Origin: Austropuccinia psidii
Taxonomy: Eukaryota; Basidiomycota; Pucciniomycetes; Pucciniales; Sphaerophragmiaceae
Length of the DNA stretch: 64,000 nt
Assembly (NCBI GenBank): GCA_023105745.1
Contig: JALGQZ010000014.1
Coordinates: forward strand, 2,761,888-2,825,887
Direction of reading: 5' to 3'
The position numbers were made by a program, and so were the translations under genes. Numbering within the stretch: the stretch's first letter is position 1; each line of letters opens with the position of its first letter. A model generated the notes under the pieces. That model was not told where the DNA came from and made no database searches. It saw only the letters and a list, made by a program, of their open reading frames with translations. Shown in pieces: positions 1 to 10,990 of this stretch.

Positions 1-572
1 AAGAATTTTCTTACAGTTAGGTATGAATTCATGCAGTTTCTCCACAGATCTGCAAGGATCTGGTATTCTTTGTACTGAAGTGCATTGTTGTAAGCCTTCT
101 GGCTGGCTTTGTAAATGTCCACTGAGGCTTCTTGTGGCGGTGTCAGCTCTTTTTGAAGGTAAAATAGTGTCATCAGCTTCAGAATTGGACAATTTATTGT
201 TGTGGAAGTCTTTTACTGACCCTTGTCCTTCTGTATCTGATTGGCTTCTGCCATAATCACGTCTATGACCTTTTTGGGAGCTGCTTGAGGGTTTATAGCT
301 TGCTCCTGATCTGGTTGAAGGCATATTTATGATTAGAAAGGTTAAAAATAGTAATTTTACGTCAAAAAACTCACTATTTGTCAAATTTTTTGCTCTCTGA
401 AGGGTATTACTTATATCCAAGTTAATTAATTCAGAGGTTATTGGCTCAGGTTGGTTATTTTGAGTCACAATAACAGTGCTATTATGGTCTGAAATCACAG
501 TGCTTGCAGGAATAATACTGGTAACTGTTGAGGCTGTTTCAATGTTTTCTTGTCTTACCACGTTGTCAGACA
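1..572 (-). pseudogene. ORF1 of copy 2a (spliced pre-gag frame), partial
   Basis: Exon 2 begins at 572 with TG immediately after an AG acceptor. Joined to the upstream exon that ends in A at 650, it gives ATG TCT GAC. Exon 2 runs to 375 and intron 2 covers 374-311. Exon 3 starts at 310 and keeps the reading phase (split AAT codon). Exon 3 encodes QEQAINPQAAPKKV and continues through DIYKASQKAYNNALQYKEYQ, matching copy 2b, with one in-frame stop after KDKGQ. From the intronic ATG at 324 a second frame (MPSTRSGASYK...) stays open to the window edge over the same DNA. The function is unknown and no family was recognised. The splice model is inferred from motifs and phase. Confidence 0.6.
311..374 (-). 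other. Predicted intron 2 in copy 2a, containing an alternative ATG
   Basis: The donor is AATA|GTGAGT and the acceptor TTCAACCAG|ATCAGG, giving 64 nt, exactly the length in 2b. The ATG at 324-322 lies inside the intron. Reading through the unspliced intron from exon 2 is open (TNSEFFDVKLLF...NMPSTRSG), so retention would fuse exon 2 to the gag-pol frame. Confidence 0.55.
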
Positions 573-649
573 CTAAAATTAATGAAAAAGCCAATTAATT
601 AAGTAAAAAAAAGGTTATTTCAAAAAAGAAATAAAAATATAAGCCTCAC
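573..649 (-). other. Predicted intron 1 in the leader of copy 2a
   Basis: The donor reads ATAA|GTGAGGC (exon ends at 650) and the acceptor AATTTTAG|TGTCTG (exon starts at 572), giving 77 nt. The same donor and acceptor occur in 2b (36758-36833) and 2c (28363-28437). Removing the intron creates an ATG across the junction. Inferred, not observed. Confidence 0.55.
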
Positions 650-796
650 TTATAATATGAAAAAAATTATTTTTTAAGGATTTTTTTGGATTATAAGTAT
701 TTTTTATATGTTTTTAAATTTTTCAATATAAGAAAAAAGATTTAAAAAGAGTAAAAAAATATGTCACAGGTAAAATATCACGGCTGGGCCCCCAAA

Positions 797-2635
797 TGTA
801 AGGTGTGGATATGAAACTTTGATTAAAAATCAAGTACTTTTCCTGTCCTCAAAATTTGTATAAGGTAAAAAATCAATTAAAAATAGTATGAAATATTATT
901 TTTAAGGGAAAACACGCCAATTTTCTTGTTTATAACTTTATTAGTATAAAACAATAATATTATAAAAATTTATTGTTTTACCAACAATAAAGATTTATCC
1001 AAAAAATACTCTACAAGAGATATTTTAAGGCTACAAAAGAAATTTCTTCAAGAGCAATTTCAATTGGAATTAATTGAGCAAAGAACTGCAAGCAATTAAT
1101 TAAAGAACAAAGTCTTTAAAAAGAATATTAAAGAGAAAACACGCCCAAAAGTGACCAGAGTGAATTTGGAAACAAAGTGACAAAGTTTACAGTGATGAAA
1201 GATGCTTTAATTCACTTTTGGGGTGGTTCAGGGGTAAAAATGATTATAAGAGTTACAAAAAATGATTATAATGATTTTTTCACGTGGTTAAAAGGATTAA
1301 AATGATTTAAAAAGGGTGGTTGGAATCTTTTATTGATTGGTTTAACAGTTTTAAACTAATTAATAAAAGGAAAAGATTCTAACATGAAGAGAAAAGTGGG
1401 GCAAAGAAGACATTCTTTTATAGCCATCAATTCTCTTACTCCAAAAGTAAAATTTACTCTTGTCAGTCGTGAAAAACAGTCTGACAACAGAAAAGCCAAT
1501 TATGGCATCATTGAACCCTGGTTTAGACCAAAAAGGGCTGGTTTAAGCCATTTTTAGCCATTTTTAGCCATTTTAGACCCTTAAATCAGCCATTACTATA
1601 GCAATACCAGGCCTAGAGCCTTCAAAACACGTCAGAATGTGTGTCAGAGGCGTAGAAACCAGTTAAAACTGTTTTTATTATGATTGTTTTATCTTAAGGG
1701 TAGTTTTACCTTCTTGGCAACAGCTAAAACTACCCCAGTTGGTATCAAAACCTCATCATCAATTGAGTCCACAGACCCTGTAACTCAATTCCAGGCCAAA
1801 AGTGATGAACTTTTGCGTGAATTTTGACATCCCACGCCTGTCAGCAAGGATTTTGGGGGTCTAGCTCCCCCTTAGAGCTGGAGTTCCTTTTCCCCCCAAA
1901 TTTAATCTTTCCAATTTATTTTTCCTTTAATTCCTCATCATGTATTATACTTATAATTTACATATGTAATTCAATTCAATTGTACAGTACAATACAGTAA
2001 TAATTGACACCTCATATGTAAATCAAAGTTCACTTATGTAATACACGCGCACATTTTGACATTTCAATTGAATTCAATTGAAAATACTTTAATTCCTCAT
2101 AACTTCTAAACTAAACACAACACCTCAATTTTAACACAAAAATTGATGGTTAACACCACATGTGGTGTGAATTAAATTAAGGTTTTGAGGATTTTCAACT
2201 TTTGTATTGAAAATACTAAAAACTTAATTTAAGCTTATTTAGAGTTGAGTTACAAAAATTTCACCCAGAGGTGACCCCACCTGATTTTTTATGAGGAATC
2301 CAATGGTGAAATAAAATTTATATGTTTATTTATTGGATAAAAAGTTATAATAAATTTTTATTTAACTTTTTTCCAAATTTATTTATTTTTTCACAATTTT
2401 GTTAAAATTTCATTTTTACTTAAATTTTTCAAGTATAAATGTAATTTTATATTTACAAAATTTAAAGTAATTTTATTTTTAAATTATAATTAATTTTTTA
2501 TTTTTAATATAATTTTATATTTATATTTTTTGTTTTTATTTTAATAATATAAATAAATTTATTTTATTTATATTAATATGTTATTTTTTATATTTGTGGT
2601 CTTTTGGGTATATGAAATTACCTCTAAGGCTCACA
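797..2635 (-). repeat. 5' LTR of family-2 copy 2a
   Basis: This is a 1839-bp LTR. On the plus strand it starts TGTAAGGTGTGG and ends CTAAGGCTCACA, so on its own strand it runs TGTGAGCC...CCTTACA. It is the reverse complement of the 2b LTR at 34805-36610 and related to 28585-30258. Position 796 downward is the primer-binding site, TTTGGGGGCCCAGCCGTGA on the minus strand. The interior is AT-rich with no reading frame of note. Confidence 0.85.
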
Positions 2636-3970
2636 ATCATTGTGGTCCTCTGTTTCCACAATTTCATTGATTATTGCTTTTTTAAGGCAATTATTGGCTA
2701 AGTGTCCAATACCTCCACATTTGTGGCACTTTCTTTGCTCATTATTGTTGGATGTATTGGGCTTGAGAGTTTCTCTTAGTTTATCTTTTTTGATAAATGG
2801 CTTGTTTGGACTTTTAATGTCCAATTTCTTCCAAGTTGTGCCATCTTTTGTCCTTGTCACTATGTCTTCTAGTGCATTGATATACTCTTCTGTGGAGAAT
2901 GGTTCTATACACCTGCTTCTCAGGGCATTTTCTAATTATCCTCCAAATTTCTTGAGTATTTTTCATGTTTACCATTTTTTGTGATATTTCTGGGTACAGT
3001 GCATTTAATCTTTCAACTTTTTTTAAGAACCAAGTCAAAGGTTTATCTTTGTCTGGGTCAAAGAAGGAGTTTTCAAATGAATTTTTGATTTTGTACCTCC
3101 AGGCATAATTAGCCCACTTGGTGATTATTTCTTGTTTCCACCAAGACCATGTATTTTTGCCATTTGTCTGCCTTATTCAATAATACCATCTTTCTGCATA
3201 TTTCTTAAATAGTGAGTGTAATCTGGAAGTGATCAATTCATCTTGTATGGCATAATATTCTTGTAACATGTCAATTGTTTCAATAAATGACATATGGTCA
3301 TATTCACCTTCTCCTGTGAATTTTGTCCATTCTTTTAACTGAGGTGCTTCCTTCATTAAGACTTAGTTATTGTATTGGTGACTCAAGTCTGTTATGAATG
3401 GATTTGTTAACTCCTCTTTTGGTTTAAAAGGGCTTCTTATGTGAGAAAATTGGGTTGATAACTTTGGCATATTTGAGTTAGCCTCATTGAATTTATCCAT
3501 TTTTTCAGTAATAAGCCTTATTTCATTTTGAATATCATTTTTCAGATGCATTCTTGCTTCATCACTTTTTTCGACTTGGTCTAAAAGTAATTTTTGGTGT
3601 GATGAAGTCTTTTCTTCAAATATTTCTACATAAATACTTAATTTGTTCAATTTTTCTGTGAGATTATCAATACTCACATCATAATTGATTCTCAAAGCTT
3701 TATCTTTGATATCTTTTATGTATTTATACAATTATTGTTGTCCTTGTATTAATTTTTGAGTATTGTCAATTGAAATCTTTGTTTGTTATTTTCAACAATA
3801 AATTTAATATTGTCAATTTCTTGTTTGTTTTGTATAGCAATTTTTGTTAAAGAAGATAAATCATGGTTTCTTTTGTGTAATGATAATAAACTATTTTTAA
3901 TTTCTTTTAGAGGTAATATACTATTTTTAATTTCTGTTAAAGTAATTAAAACATCTAGGTACAAGGTCAT
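2636..3970 (-). pseudogene. Gag of family-3 copy 3a, truncated by 2a
   Basis: The start ATG at 3970-3968 overlaps the ORF1 stop as ATGA. The protein opens MTLYLDVLITLTEIKNSILP, followed by a coiled-coil-rich region (3731-3363), a Gag core with AKRWYYG-like and LNALYPEISQKMV segments (about 3330-2880), and one zinc knuckle, KCHKCGGIGHLANNC (C-x2-C-x4-H-x4-C), near 2700-2740. Several frameshifts and stops separate the pieces. The frame is cut at 2635 where copy 2a inserted, just after the knuckle and an acidic tail; the rest of pol lies beyond 2a, outside the window. It is closely similar to gag of copy 3b (56207-57508). Confidence 0.8.
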
Positions 3971-4901
3971 TTCTTTGGGAAATGAGGTTGTCTCATTCTT
4001 TTCTCCTCCTTGTCCTTGAACTCCATCAAGGTTCTGGCCATGTTGAAGATATTGTCCATGGCATCTTTTTGGATTTTTGGGATCGTGTAACTTGGGGAAT
4101 ATGGTTTTCTCCAGTTCTTTTTCTTGTTCTTCTTTCCTTCTTGGGGAAGTGGGTTGGCTTGGGGCTTGCTGGCAGAAGCTATGGGGGCTTCTTCCTTGGT
4201 TGCCTCCTTCTTTTTGGCATGGTACTCCTTTATCTTTTTGATTTGAGGTTTGGATGATAGTGGACTCTATGCATTGGAGTATCTCACTATTTCCTCCTCT
4301 TTAACAAACTTTTGGAGGATGTGCCAGGAGTTCATCACTCCTTGGTGTATTTGTGGCAACACTTCCCAGTCCCTTGGTGTATTTGTGGTAACATTTCCCA
4401 GTTCTTGTCTTTGTACACTGTGTAGTACTGCTTGTATTGACTCATGTAAATGTATATTTGAGCCCTCTGAATGTTATTTATACCTGTTTGAGTTACTCAT
4501 ACTTAGTTCTAACTCTGGTTCAGATATCATGGGCATTTCTGGGACTTGCCTTTGGGATAAGGCACTTCCTTGTGTGGATTCTGTTCCACTGGGTATATTG
4601 CCCTTTCTTTTCCCTTTTGAGGGATCAATTCTATCTCTGAGTCCAGCTCCATCTGATTGGATGGAGTATTGGGAGCCTCTTCTGGTAGTCATAATTTGAG
4701 AAATAAGAAATAAGAATTCTTCTTATTGAAATTTATAAAGGAGGTACTCACCTTCAGAGTCCTGAATAGTGGGTCCTGGAAAGTCTAATTTCTTAGCTTT
4801 ATTTTTCTTAGTTACAATTTGTATTGGAGAGCTTGGGCAAGTTTCTTCCACCAATCTTTCAACAGTAGGTTGATTGTCATCTGTTGGATTATCTTCAAAC
4901 A
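3967..4901 (-). pseudogene. ORF1 of family-3 copy 3a, decayed
   Basis: Exon 2 begins at 4901 with TG TTT GAA GAT right after the acceptor CTTTTTTAG and encodes FEDNPTDDNQPTVERLVEE and then ...KKNKAKKLDFPGPTIQDSE. Intron 2 (4751-4682, donor GAAG|GTGAGT) contains ATG at 4692. Exon 3 continues EEAPNTPSNQMELDSE. A possible 66-nt GC-AG intron removes stops shared with copy 3b. The C-terminus reads IPKIQKDAMDNIFNMARTLM and ends FPKK followed by TGA at 3969-3967, overlapping the gag ATG. A 36-bp tandem duplication near 4340-4400 and other indels break the frame. The overlapping frame from 4692 (MTTRRGSQYSIQ...) is open for 72 codons. Function unknown. Confidence 0.5.
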
Positions 4902-5380
4902 CTAAAAAAGACAAATAAATATAAAGATTCCAAAGAAGTGTTATTTTTTGTAAGATATGGAAATTATACATGTAAAAGTTGCTTTTATATCTTTGAATAA
5001 ATGAAATGAATAAAAATAACTTTTTTTATTGGTTTTTTGTTATTTTTTATTATTTTTATGCTTTTCTTTTTAAAGAATAAAATAAAAATGAATATGATTC
5101 TATTATGAAATTCATTTACAATATAAAATTATTTTTAATTTATAAAATATCTCTTTTAATCACTAGAGTAACTCAAAGAAAGTTCTTGCAATTCTAAGGA
5201 TGTGAAAAACCACGTGTAAGACAGTAAAATTGCTTTCCAAATGCCTCAATAGCTTTTAAAATCAATAAATATAAGATTATTATATAATCTTATGATTATA
5301 ATTATAATTTATTATTGGATAAACCCAATTAGAATTTCTTTAAAGGTCTTTAAGGTAAATATCACAGCCAGGCCCTCAAA
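4902..5380 (-). other. Leader and primer-binding site of copy 3a
   Basis: Reading from the LTR (5380 downward): the primer-binding site TTTGAGGGCCTGGCTGTGA, then about 480 nt of AT-rich leader ending in the ORF1 acceptor TCTTTTTTAG at 4902. A strong donor for the upstream intron could not be identified. The layout matches copy 3b (58426-58930). Confidence 0.6.
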
Positions 5381-7318
5381 TGTAAGGTTTGATTATGAAA
5401 CAATAAGTAAAAATTACTAATATTTTACTTATTGTACTCTGAAGGTCCTTATTAATAAAGTAAATAAGATAAAAATAATTATAATAATAAGGAATTATTA
5501 TAATTAAGGCATAAAAATATTTATATTCTTGAATAAATAATATAATATAATAAAAAAATATATTTAAAGGCACTTTATTATTGCTACCAACAAATAATAA
5601 AGGCATAAAAAATTGTTTTTTATTAATAAAAAAGGATTGATAACAATGATATTACTAATATTCAAGTTATAAATTAATATAAATACTATTTGTATTAATT
5701 AAAGAATTATCAAAAGCAATAATAAAGAGAAATTATTATAATAAGAGAAAACAACCTACTTTTAACACTTAGTATAATAATATTGAATACCTTTCTGCCG
5801 AATAATATAAATACAACTTATTTAAATTGTATTTAAAATTGAAAATGAGGGAAATTACAAACTTTCTTGATTTTATGTGGATTTGAGATTTTTAAGAGAA
5901 TTATAACAAAATAACAGAACAACTTGAAATAATGATGTCAAAAATGATGATTATAATAAAGATTATATTTGGTCTATAATAATATAAGATATTTATATAT
6001 ATAGAATAAAGATTTTACCTTTGATTGAATTGTTTTAATGCTTTTATACTTCTGAGGGGAAAATAGAATAAAAAGAGATCTACTTATAGTAGATACCTCC
6101 CTTCTAGAGTCCAGTAGGCTTCTAGTAGACATGTACTGATGTTATCCACTGGAAATGATCAGTATTTTAAGGTTTAGTGATGATTAAGTCATGATCAAAC
6201 CATCTTATCTCATTATTACACCATTATTTTAAGTTATCACTGTAACTCTAAGTTTGATGACATCATAGGCTTGGCATAGGCCTAAACTTTGTGGATTTTC
6301 TTAGTATTAATCCTAATCTAATAGTATTCACCAGTCTTATCACTTATATAACTGTTAAACATAAATAAGATTACAGTGAGTGATCATAAATAATCAAATT
6401 TAATCTTAAGATTTGATCATTAATACCTTTTAAGCTATACACGCTACAGCAATTCTGAGAGTGGATTATGAAAGCTTGGTATGTCTTTATTAAGCCTCCA
6501 AGAGAATATTATTACATCATCAAAACTCTATTTTTGATGATTTTTCTTGTAACTCATCTTTTCTGTCAAAATTTTAAATTTCAAAATTCAAACCATGATT
6601 TCAAGAGGTTATACCTTGAATATTATTATAAAAATTGAATAATTCTTCACGTATGAACTATTATAATCTGACTGTCTACTGTTTTTCAAGTTTGGACCAC
6701 TTTCACAACAAAGTGGTCAACAGCTGCATTGATTTTATTCAATAATCCATTACACACTTTAAACTTGTTTATAGCTTGGGAAATAAAGTTCATATCTGTG
6801 TTTTTACAGTGATTACATGATGACTTTGTCTCTTTTTTATCTCTTTATCTTGTATATTTCAAGAGATATCAGCTAAAAACCAAGAATATATGCATTGATC
6901 AAAAAAGTGCATAGATTCAGCTTAATTCCTTAAGTATTGACTTTAAAGAATAGCTTTAGAATTTTTTATATGTGGATCTGTATTAAGAATCCAATGGTAT
7001 AGTAAATTTTACATGTTGTTTCATTGGCTTCTGAGTTGAATAGGGTTTTATACCTTTTTTTAAGCTATTATTACTTATACTTCAGTAATTATTGACTTTT
7101 CAGATATGCCATAAAAATGACATATGTGTATTTTACCATGAGTAATCTAATGGTGTAACTTCTCTCACATGTTTACTCATTAGATTCTGAGTTAATTAAG
7201 ATTTTGTACTTCTTTATGGTATTATTACTAGTCTTTGAGATAATTATTATAAGTATAATTATTACAGAACTTTCGCTGTGACCTTTTTGGATATGTGGTA
7301 ATATCTCAAAGGCTCACA
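5381..7318 (-). repeat. 5' LTR of family-3 copy 3a
   Basis: This 1938-bp LTR starts TGTAAGGTTTGATTATG on the plus strand and ends CTCAAAGGCTCACA. It is clearly homologous along its length to 31988-33973 and 58931-60946. A small conserved inverted repeat (ACCACTTT ... AAAGTGGT) lies at 6696-6717. Its right end abuts the middle of a family-1 LTR at 7319, so 3a inserted into the 5' LTR of copy 1a. Confidence 0.85.
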
Positions 7319-8066
7319 AAGAATGACAAAGGTATGGCAGGTTTAACCTCAAAAATCCACAATTAGACCAATACAGTCTTAATTTGGGATATTCTCCCAT
7401 AAGTATGATTATGAGGTGTCAAATAGACAAAGAAGTGTGTTTATACTTCAATACCTCATAGTTCATTCAATACTGGGGTCTCATACAGGTTCTGTACAGC
7501 ATTTCATGTGTCATACACTTCAGAAGAGGGCTATGTGGTCCCCAGATGAAAATGTTCACCCTGTATTGGTGAAAACTGCCCAGATTTGGTTTCAAAACCA
7601 CATCTGAGCCCAATACAGAGCCTAAAAGCACTATGAAAACCACAAGCCAGTACTCTGAAGTGGAAAACTCTTCATTTCTTCTACATTGATGGTCTAGAGG
7701 AACATTACACCCCATTTCAGCATAAAAGGAGGCCTTTTCTCCACCAGCAAAGGTTTCCTCATCCTGCTGTTGAATTCATACATAGTAAAACTGTCGAAAA
7801 CAGTTATACTATTGTAAAATAATCAGTTTATACTTTAAATTCTTAGGTATTGTAGTTCTTCTCATAGTAATCCACCTGGTAATACTGCACCCAGTTCTTT
7901 CAATAGTGCTCACCACCACTATTTTCCAATAGTAAAGCCCCTATTATTCAATTTTAAACTGTTATTATCCATTATAAACTTCTTTTAAATTGATTTTACT
8001 GTGTCAGACTCATAGTTAAAGCTGTAAATAGTCTTATTACATCTTCATCATAGACTCAGCCTGACA
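7319..8066 (+). repeat. 5' LTR of family-1 copy 1a (3' half, cut by 3a)
   Basis: These 748 bp match the distal half of the 1a 3' LTR (about 15590-16338) and end CAGCCTGACA. The missing first 690 bp or so lie left of element 3a, outside the window. It contains the degenerate LTR-1 palindrome (AAACCACATCT arm near 7595). Small upstream reading frames here are not credible genes. Confidence 0.85.
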
Positions 8067-8685
8067 TTTTGGGGGCCTGGCCATGTTTTTAAACCTTTTT
8101 GGACCTTAAAAGTGAGTTTTTTCTCTTATTTTCTTCATTCTGACACTTTTGTTTCTCTTTTTTAGGCATAATATGTATTCAAAAATAAATAAAATATATA
8201 TCTTTCATTTATTTTCTGAGTGGTATATGCTGTATACCACTGTGTTTTCTTCTATTTTTTGCCTTGTTGTGTGGTTGATTATGATTTAACCACCAAAAAA
8301 CCCTTATTTTTGCTGTGTTTTCCATATTTGAACACATTGAGCCATTAATAAAGTCCCTTTTTCTATTAAATAAGGGAACCTGTTACTATGAAACCAACAG
8401 TTGAGGCATGGCTGGGTACATTGTTAATTTCAATTATCCTCTTACATAACCACTTTGTCAGATTATACTTGCTAATTACAAGTTAATCTGTGAGATACTG
8501 GTATACAAACAGTGTGCCAGATATCTATAAGCTGTATTTCTGCTGTGGAATTGTTAATTCAACTACACTGTCTTAATGAAAGGGCATAATATAGAAATAT
8601 ATTGCCCAGAGGCCATTCTTAGACATGCAAACAGCATTTTAAGAAGTCTTAACTCACAATAAGCCCTCTTTCCTGTCTGATTCAG
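8067..8685 (+). other. Leader of copy 1a: primer-binding site and predicted intron 1
   Basis: The primer-binding site follows the LTR directly (TTTTGGGGGCCTGGCCATG, 8067-8085). A donor AAAA|GTGAGT ends an exon at 8111. The acceptor CTGTCTGATTCAG ends at 8685, giving a 574-nt intron. Splicing joins A to TGGAAGAAAAC and makes ATG GAA GAA AAC. Copy 1b has the same arrangement with a stronger donor (ACAA|GTAAGT). Confidence 0.55.
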
Positions 8686-9756
8686 TGGAAGAAAACTACA
8701 TCCCACTAGAGACCCAGTCACAGGCCAACACACCAGTGACACCCTCAGAACCAGAGGGCAGCAAGGGAAAAGGAAAGAGGCACAGTGAAGGCCTCATAAC
8801 AGCAAAAAAGTGGACACCCATTGCCACTCAGAGGAATAGAAAACCACAAAGCTCTGCATCGATATACAAGCTAAACCAACCTTAGCAACTTGTACAGGGA
8901 AGATTACAGTCATTAACCCAGTCGTAACCTCTAAAGGCAAATTTCCAAAATCAGCAGACAACAAATTTGTACAAGGCACAGGCAAAAGTAAATACCCTAA
9001 GAACATAAATCTTTTGACTGCTTTCAAACACTGATATGTTACCTGTACACCTCAGAGACCTTGCTTTCCAAAGGCACCAGCCAGAGGACAGAGAAGGCTT
9101 GTCCAGAACCAGAAGACCGGGAAGAGGACACCTTGGACACAGTGGTGGATGGCAATACATTGATGGAAATCATACCCACTCTTCCATTCAGATTCCCATT
9201 AAACAGAAACCTCAAACCAGAGGACTGGAAGGATATGGATCAAGTTCTTCAGATCCACAAACTCCTCAAAGATCTTTTCCAATGGAGCATGGAAAACAAG
9301 AGGTTCAACCTGGCATCCCACTGGGCAGAACTTGGAGCAAGTTTCCAAAAGATCTGTCTCAAAGAAATAGACTTCAGAGACCTTATGGTAATAACCAAAG
9401 GTTGGAATCCCACCAGGCAGTTCAGACTCCTGGAGGGGATGACAAAAAGTATAAGGGAGAATCAAGCCACTATCCAAGCTATAGAAGAACAACTGACCCA
9501 GACAGGGCATACTCAGATTCCTTCAGGCTCACAAGGAGTATACCAAACCAGCTCTACAGTGGATTAAAACCATTCAGGAACCAACAGATCAGTGGCCAAG
9601 AGTCACCATTCTTCAAAATCCCAAGAAGCTTCCAGGAGAAGACAAGGACACAAGGGCAAAAACAAGACCACCTTCAACCAGAGGAAGAGAGAGTCAGACC
9701 CAATGATCCAGAAGCTGTTGGATTTGGAGAAAGAAGTACACAAGAACCAGAAGTAG
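8686..9756 (+). pseudogene. ORF1 of family-1 copy 1a, decayed
   Basis: Exon 2 (8686-8987) encodes EENYIPLETQSQANTPVTPS and then a basic stretch. A 2-nt insertion near 8865 causes an early stop at 8885. Intron 2 is 8988-9055 (donor AAAA|GTAAATA, acceptor ACACCTCAG) and holds TGATATG at 9032-9038. Exon 3 (9056-9756) encodes LKPEDWKDMDQVLQIHKLLK, the KGWNP motif, and ends KEVHKNQK; one stop at 9565-9567 interrupts it. The peptide aligns closely with the intact-looking ORF1 of copy 1b. The same DNA is open in the gag-pol frame from 9036. No known domain was recognised. Confidence 0.55.
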
Positions 9757-10990
9757 TTTTAAATAACTCTAGAATCAGTAGTGCTATTAATAAAAATATT
9801 ACCCCCACTCAGATTGAAAATAATTTTGTCACACCTGCGAGTAACCTAAACAGTGATCCACTGTGGTTACAAAATGTCCCAAGATTCTGAGCAAACTCAA
9901 AAGCAGTTTGCAGAACTTGAAGCAAGCCATGAGACAATAAAAAAAGAAACAGCCTCCATGGACAAAATTGTTAAAACCCTTCAAGAAGGACATGCTCAAT
10001 TAAGCAAAGCCTCTGAAGAAACAAACAAAATACTTAATATAGTCTTTGAAGAACAACACCACAGCAAAAGGGACAGGGATTGTCTGGATCAAGACATAGA
10101 CAAACTACTTAATGTTACCATAACTTGAAGCCCCAACCACAAGTCCATGTTATGGATAATCCATATTACCAAAAGGACATCAAATCAGATGCCATGTTGA
10201 TGAATAAGACAATATCTCCATATCAATACCAGGATGGAGATAATATGTCTTATTCTGAGAAGGAAGCCTTAAAAAAGCTCCCTGAGGCCTCACTCTGGCC
10301 CAAATTCTCTGGTACAGGAGAATATGATCATATGGAACTCATAGATTATATTGATGCACTCTTCATTGATGTACCAAGCATACCAGATTACTGGATTACT
10401 GCTATACTTAATACAGCATTTAAAGGACATTCTAGTATTTGGTACACAGAAATGAAAGAAATCCATGGCAGGAGAAACTGGCCATGGTGGAAGAGTCAAA
10501 TCATCTAAAAGTATAGTAATGGTACTTGGATATGGCAAAAGACCATGTCATTTGAAAATGACAAGTATTTGGTGGACAAAGATCCACATGAATGGGGTCT
10601 GAGACAGTCTAAAAGACTTAAAGCCATTGATCCTCAAATGAACATTAAGATGAGAAATCACAAACTCCTGATACAAATGCCAGGGGAACTAGAGCATGCA
10701 GTAAAATGTAGATGCAACCAAAATTTCACTCTAGATGACATTGAAAATACCTTACAAGATATAAGGAATAAAACAAATATAGGGAAATATTCCCCATAAC
10801 AAAGCAGTGGTTTCAAAGAGAAACAACCTTTCAGGGTAGAGTTCAAAGAAAACCCCACAGAAAGAGTGGAATAAGTGACTAAGAAGAAAAATTCTTGTCA
10901 CAATTATGGTTCAACAGACCACTATGCCAACAACTGTTCAAAGGCAAAGAAAAAAGTCTATGCCATTGAGAAAATCCCAGAGGAGTAATC
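9036..10990 (+). pseudogene. Gag region of family-1 copy 1a, decayed
   Basis: From ATG 9036 the gag-pol frame is open for 284 codons (MLPVHLRDLAFQRHQPEDRE...), overlapping ORF1 in another frame. A 1-nt insertion at about 9873 (extra A before ATGTCCCAAG) then shifts it. The Gag proper follows in pieces: a coiled coil with LQEGHAQLSKASEETNK, then WPKFSGTGEYDHMELIDYID, TAFKGHSSIWYTEMKEIHGR, and ELEHAVKCRCNQNFTLDDIE (9853-10799). The zinc knuckle near 10891-10935 reads SCHNYGSTDHYANNC, with the second cysteine changed to Y. Stops and shifts are frequent, so this copy cannot make Gag. Confidence 0.8.

Larger units (their letters stand above)
1..2635 (-). mobile_element. Family-2 Ty3/gypsy element, copy 2a (5' part; continues past the left edge)
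   Basis: Read on the minus strand, this is a 5' LTR (797-2635), a primer-binding site, a spliced leader and the start of ORF1, which runs off the window. Its LTR and leader match copies 2b (34805-37744) and 2c (28250-30258). It lies inside the gag gene of copy 3a: the sequence at 2636 resumes a family-3 gag exactly where the LTR ends, and 2636-2640 (atcat) is the right-hand copy of the presumed 5-bp target duplication. The rest of gag-pol and the 3' LTR must lie to the left. The element identity and insertion are clear; nothing can be said about coding capacity beyond ORF1. Confidence 0.85.

Noticed and set aside
5376..5606. A 76-codon hydrophobic frame resembling a small membrane protein
   Set aside because: It lies in the AT-rich edge of LTR 3a, is not preserved in LTRs of 3b, and its hydrophobicity follows from T-rich sequence.
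8067..8111. The ATG within the family-1 primer-binding-site region (CCATG) as the ORF1 start
   Set aside because: Its frame does not enter exon 2 in the ORF1 phase in 1b, hits a stop in 1a, and the ATG is absent from the 1d leader (GGCTGTG).
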